Program-made: the position numbers and the translations under genes
Source of the DNA: Natrinema pallidum DSM 3751
Lineage (GTDB): Archaea; Halobacteriota; Halobacteria; Halobacteriales; Natrialbaceae
Reading direction: 5' to 3'
DNA length: 64,000 nt
Assembly: GCF_000337615.1 (NCBI RefSeq)
Contig: NZ_AOII01000037.1
Span: 1 to 64,000, forward strand
The notes under the pieces: generated by a model
Told to the model about the DNA's origin: nothing
Databases searched by the model: none
Seen by the model: only the letters and a program-made list of their open reading frames with translations
In this document: one piece after another, positions 62,048-64,000 of the stretch
Layout of the letters: every line of letters begins with the position of its first letter
How positions within the stretch are numbered: position 1 is the first letter of the stretch

Positions 62048-63223
62048 ATGGAGGAGCGAACGAGGGCCTATCTGCGGGGGCGATTCCGCGACCACTATCG
62101 ACGGACGGAGATCACGCCGCCGCCCGCGGCCAACGAACGCGAGTGGGGGTACATCCCCTGGACCGAGGGACCGGACACGACGATGGTCCGCCACCGTTCG
62201 CTGCTCGAGTTGGGCGACCTCTCCGAATTCCTCGTCCGAAAGCGCCCGCAACACGTCTACTTCTCCGCGGGACGCTTTCGCGATCCCGGCGCGAGTTCGA
62301 TGCACGAGAAAGAGTGGCAGTCCGCCGATCTCGTCTTCGATCTCGACGCCGACCACCTGCCCAGCGTGACGCTGGGTGAAGACAGCTATGGCGAGATGCT
62401 CGCGAAGTGTCAGGACGCCCTGCGCCGCCTGCTCGAGTTCCTCGAGAACGACTTCGCCTTCGAGGACCTCGAGATCGTCTTCTCGGGCGGTCGCGGGTAT
62501 CACGTCCACGTCCGCGACGAGAACGTCCTGCACTTAGAGCGCGAGCACCGCCGTGAGATCGTCGACTACGTCCGCGGCATCGGCCTCGAGTTCGACGACT
62601 TGATCGAAACCGAGACGGTAGCCGGGTTGGGGCGGAAGACCCCGACGGAGCGGCGTACGCTGCGGACCGAAGGTGGTTGGGGCGCTCGGACCCACGATCA
62701 CTTCATGGCGTTCGTCGACGAGTTGCTCGACCTCGAGGAAGACGCCGCCCTCGAGCGACTCCAGTCGTTCGACGGCATCGGCGAGGGGAAGGCCGAGGCC
62801 ACGCTGAACGCGGCCCGCAACAATCGCGAACAACTCGAGGCGGGTAACGTCACCGTCCACACCGCCGTCGCGCAGTTGGCCGAACGGTTCACGAGTCTGG
62901 CCGTCGAGCGGGACAACGCGCCGATCGACGAACCGGTCACGACCGACACGAACCGACTCATCCGCCTCCCCGGGAGCCTCCACGGCGGAAGCGGACTGCA
63001 AACGGTGCGACTCGAGCGCGACGAGATCGCCGACTTCGATCCGCTGGTCGACGCCGTCCCGGAGACGTTCGAGGGCCACGAGATCACCGTCGATGTCAGT
63101 GACGGTGGCGTGGTCGAACTCGGAGGAGATAGCTTTACGGTCGCGGAGGGTGACCAGTCACTACCCGAATACGTCGCCGTGTTCCTGATGGCACGCGGCC
63201 GCGCCGAGAAGGAGAAAGAATGA
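62048..63223 (+). CDS. priS: DNA primase small (catalytic) subunit PriS
   Basis: A 391-aa primase: SADLVFDLDADHLP carries the catalytic DxD, FSGGRGYHVHVRDE the SGxRG motif, RLIRLPGSLHGGSGL a nucleotide-binding segment. The N-terminal KRPQHVYFSAGRFRDP is typical of archaeal PriS. It makes primers with PriL. The ATG at 62048 gives MEERTRAYLRGRF. It overlaps the GINS gene by 4 nt (ATGA). Confidence 0.95.
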   Translation: MEERTRAYLRGRFRDHYRRTEITPPPAANEREWGYIPWTEGPDTTMVRHRSLLELGDLSEFLVRKRPQHVYFSAGRFRDPGASSMHEKEWQSADLVFDLDADHLPSVTLGEDSYGEMLAKCQDALRRLLEFLENDFAFEDLEIVFSGGRGYHVHVRDENVLHLEREHRREIVDYVRGIGLEFDDLIETETVAGLGRKTPTERRTLRTEGGWGARTHDHFMAFVDELLDLEEDAALERLQSFDGIGEGKAEATLNAARNNREQLEAGNVTVHTAVAQLAERFTSLAVERDNAPIDEPVTTDTNRLIRLPGSLHGGSGLQTVRLERDEIADFDPLVDAVPETFEGHEITVDVSDGGVVELGGDSFTVAEGDQSLPEYVAVFLMARGRAEKEKE

Positions 63224-64000
63224 ATTTAGACGAACTGCGTTCGGTCCAGAGCAAGGAGCGCCAGAAGGACAGCCTCCAGAACCTGCGCCCCGCCTTCTAT
63301 CAGGAGGTCGGCGAGTACATCGCCGATCTCGAGGACGAACGCGACCGCGTCGCCGAGCAGGCGGACGACCCCTTTTCGTCGCCCGACGTCAGCCGCCTGA
63401 CCGACGAGATCGAGACCGCCAAAGACGTCGTCGAAGCGATCTACGAGCGTCGGATGGGAAAACTCGTCAAACAGGCCAGTCTCGCGGCGGCCGGAATGCC
63501 GGCCGACGACGAGGGCCTGACCGCCGAGGAGGGCGATCTGTTCGACGATCTCGTCGAACGGATCGGATCGAACAAGAGCCGCGTCCTCGACGTTCTCGAG
63601 GGCGTCGAGGAGTCAGTCACCGAGACGGACGCGGGCGCTGGCTCGCCGCCCACGTCCGATGTACCGCCGACCGCCGACGCCGGCGGTCTCGAGGCGCGAA
63701 CCGAGACTCAGCCAGCCGGCGACGCGACCGCGGACGACGCGCCGCCAGCACCGCCCGACGCACCGTCGCCGGCCGTCGACTCTGCGGCAGACGCGGCCGC
63801 GGACGACTCGAGCGGCGTCTCCGCCGCAGACGTCATGGGCGGGGCCGAGCCGTCGGTCGGAGCGACTGATGGGACGGGAGCGGATCGAACCGATGGCACC
63901 GGCCCGGCGGACCAGCCACTGAGTGCGGTGTCCGATTCCGGTGCCGACCGTCCCGTCGACTCGCCGGCCGCGGACGCCGATGCTGCGCCGGCGACCGACG
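63220..64000 (+). CDS. GINS complex protein (3' part beyond the window)
   Basis: 260 codons are visible. Residues 1-130 are the archaeal GINS helical domain: NLDELRSVQSKERQKDSLQNLRPAFYQEVGEYI and VVEAIYERRMGKLVKQASLAA. From about residue 140 a long Ala/Asp/Pro/Thr-rich disordered linker begins; the expected C-terminal B domain lies beyond the window. GINS activates the MCM helicase with Cdc45/GAN. It is co-translated with PriS, a widespread archaeal pair. Confidence 0.9.
   Translation, partial: MNLDELRSVQSKERQKDSLQNLRPAFYQEVGEYIADLEDERDRVAEQADDPFSSPDVSRLTDEIETAKDVVEAIYERRMGKLVKQASLAAAGMPADDEGLTAEEGDLFDDLVERIGSNKSRVLDVLEGVEESVTETDAGAGSPPTSDVPPTADAGGLEARTETQPAGDATADDAPPAPPDAPSPAVDSAADAAADDSSGVSAADVMGGAEPSVGATDGTGADRTDGTGPADQPLSAVSDSGADRPVDSPAADADAAPATD

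Noticed and set aside
1-64000. CRISPR array or cas genes
   Set aside because: No regularly spaced direct repeats and no Cas motifs were seen in the window.

Overview
The window is haloarchaeal chromosome (class Halobacteria). Three things show this: high GC throughout, strongly acidic proteins, and archaeal-only genes (Rpo subunits D/F/K/N, ribosomal L7Ae, L18e, L21e, L24e, S28e, TmcA, family 4 uracil-DNA glycosylase, PriS/GINS, isopentenyl phosphate kinase, ThiR). Many genes have a TATA-like box about 26-30 nt before the start codon, as expected for leaderless haloarchaeal mRNAs. The zinc-less type of L24e and the overall gene content suggest a member of the Natrialbales, but that is inference. 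The first 17 bases are not genomic: they match the Tn5/Nextera mosaic end, so the window starts at a contig edge with untrimmed adapter.

Layout. 0-9.7 kb: partial grpE, a CBS protein, an XPB-like helicase, a small zinc finger, uracil-DNA glycosylase, DUF3006, gamma carbonic anhydrase, amidohydrolase, HD hydrolase, Gfo/Idh oxidoreductase and a nitroreductase with a large bipartite palindrome upstream. 9.9-12 kb: a two-gene MetE-type methionine synthase. 12-16.4 kb: the rpl21e-rpoF-DUF655-ksgA-mscS-HemK2 group (ribosome, transcription and rRNA/release-factor modification). 16.5-24.5 kb: MBL-fold protein, cystathionine synthase/lyase, 7TM histidine kinase, a divergent RNA ligase/PIN pair, Mn/Fe superoxide dismutase and a DUF7344 HTH protein. 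25-26.5 kb: rpl7ae-rps28e-rpl24e-ndk behind a structured leader. 26.7-36 kb: oleate hydratase, TmcA, an internally deleted SDR, DUF456, a 54-aa zinc microprotein, a UPF0104 membrane protein, GltX and a GNAT gene broken by one stop codon.

36-48 kb: prenyl synthase and RNase J; a potassium-uptake locus with two TrkH pores, two TrkA regulators and two two-helix microproteins; then IPK and mevalonate kinase (archaeal mevalonate pathway) divergent from thiR. 48-54.4 kb: a long ribosomal/RNA polymerase operon, transcribed leftward from tRNA-Ser(GCU) and rps13 through rps4, rps11, rpoD, tRNA-Leu(CAG), rpl18e, rpl13, rps9, rpoN, rpoK and eno to rps2. 54.5-60 kb: moaA, a small acidic protein, rtcB-DoxX-archease and an N-acetyltransferase. 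60-62 kb: an AT-rich accessory patch with truncated genes and a decayed IS. 62-64 kb: priS and GINS (replication), the latter cut by the window end.

The main points of interest are two separate RNA-ligase systems (Rnl3 plus PIN partner; RtcB plus archease), the microprotein-bearing Trk locus, a possible L7Ae autoregulatory leader, several strong palindromic operator candidates without a known regulator, and a cluster of decaying genes (GNAT, SDR, IS island). No CRISPR array, rRNA gene or replication origin is visible.
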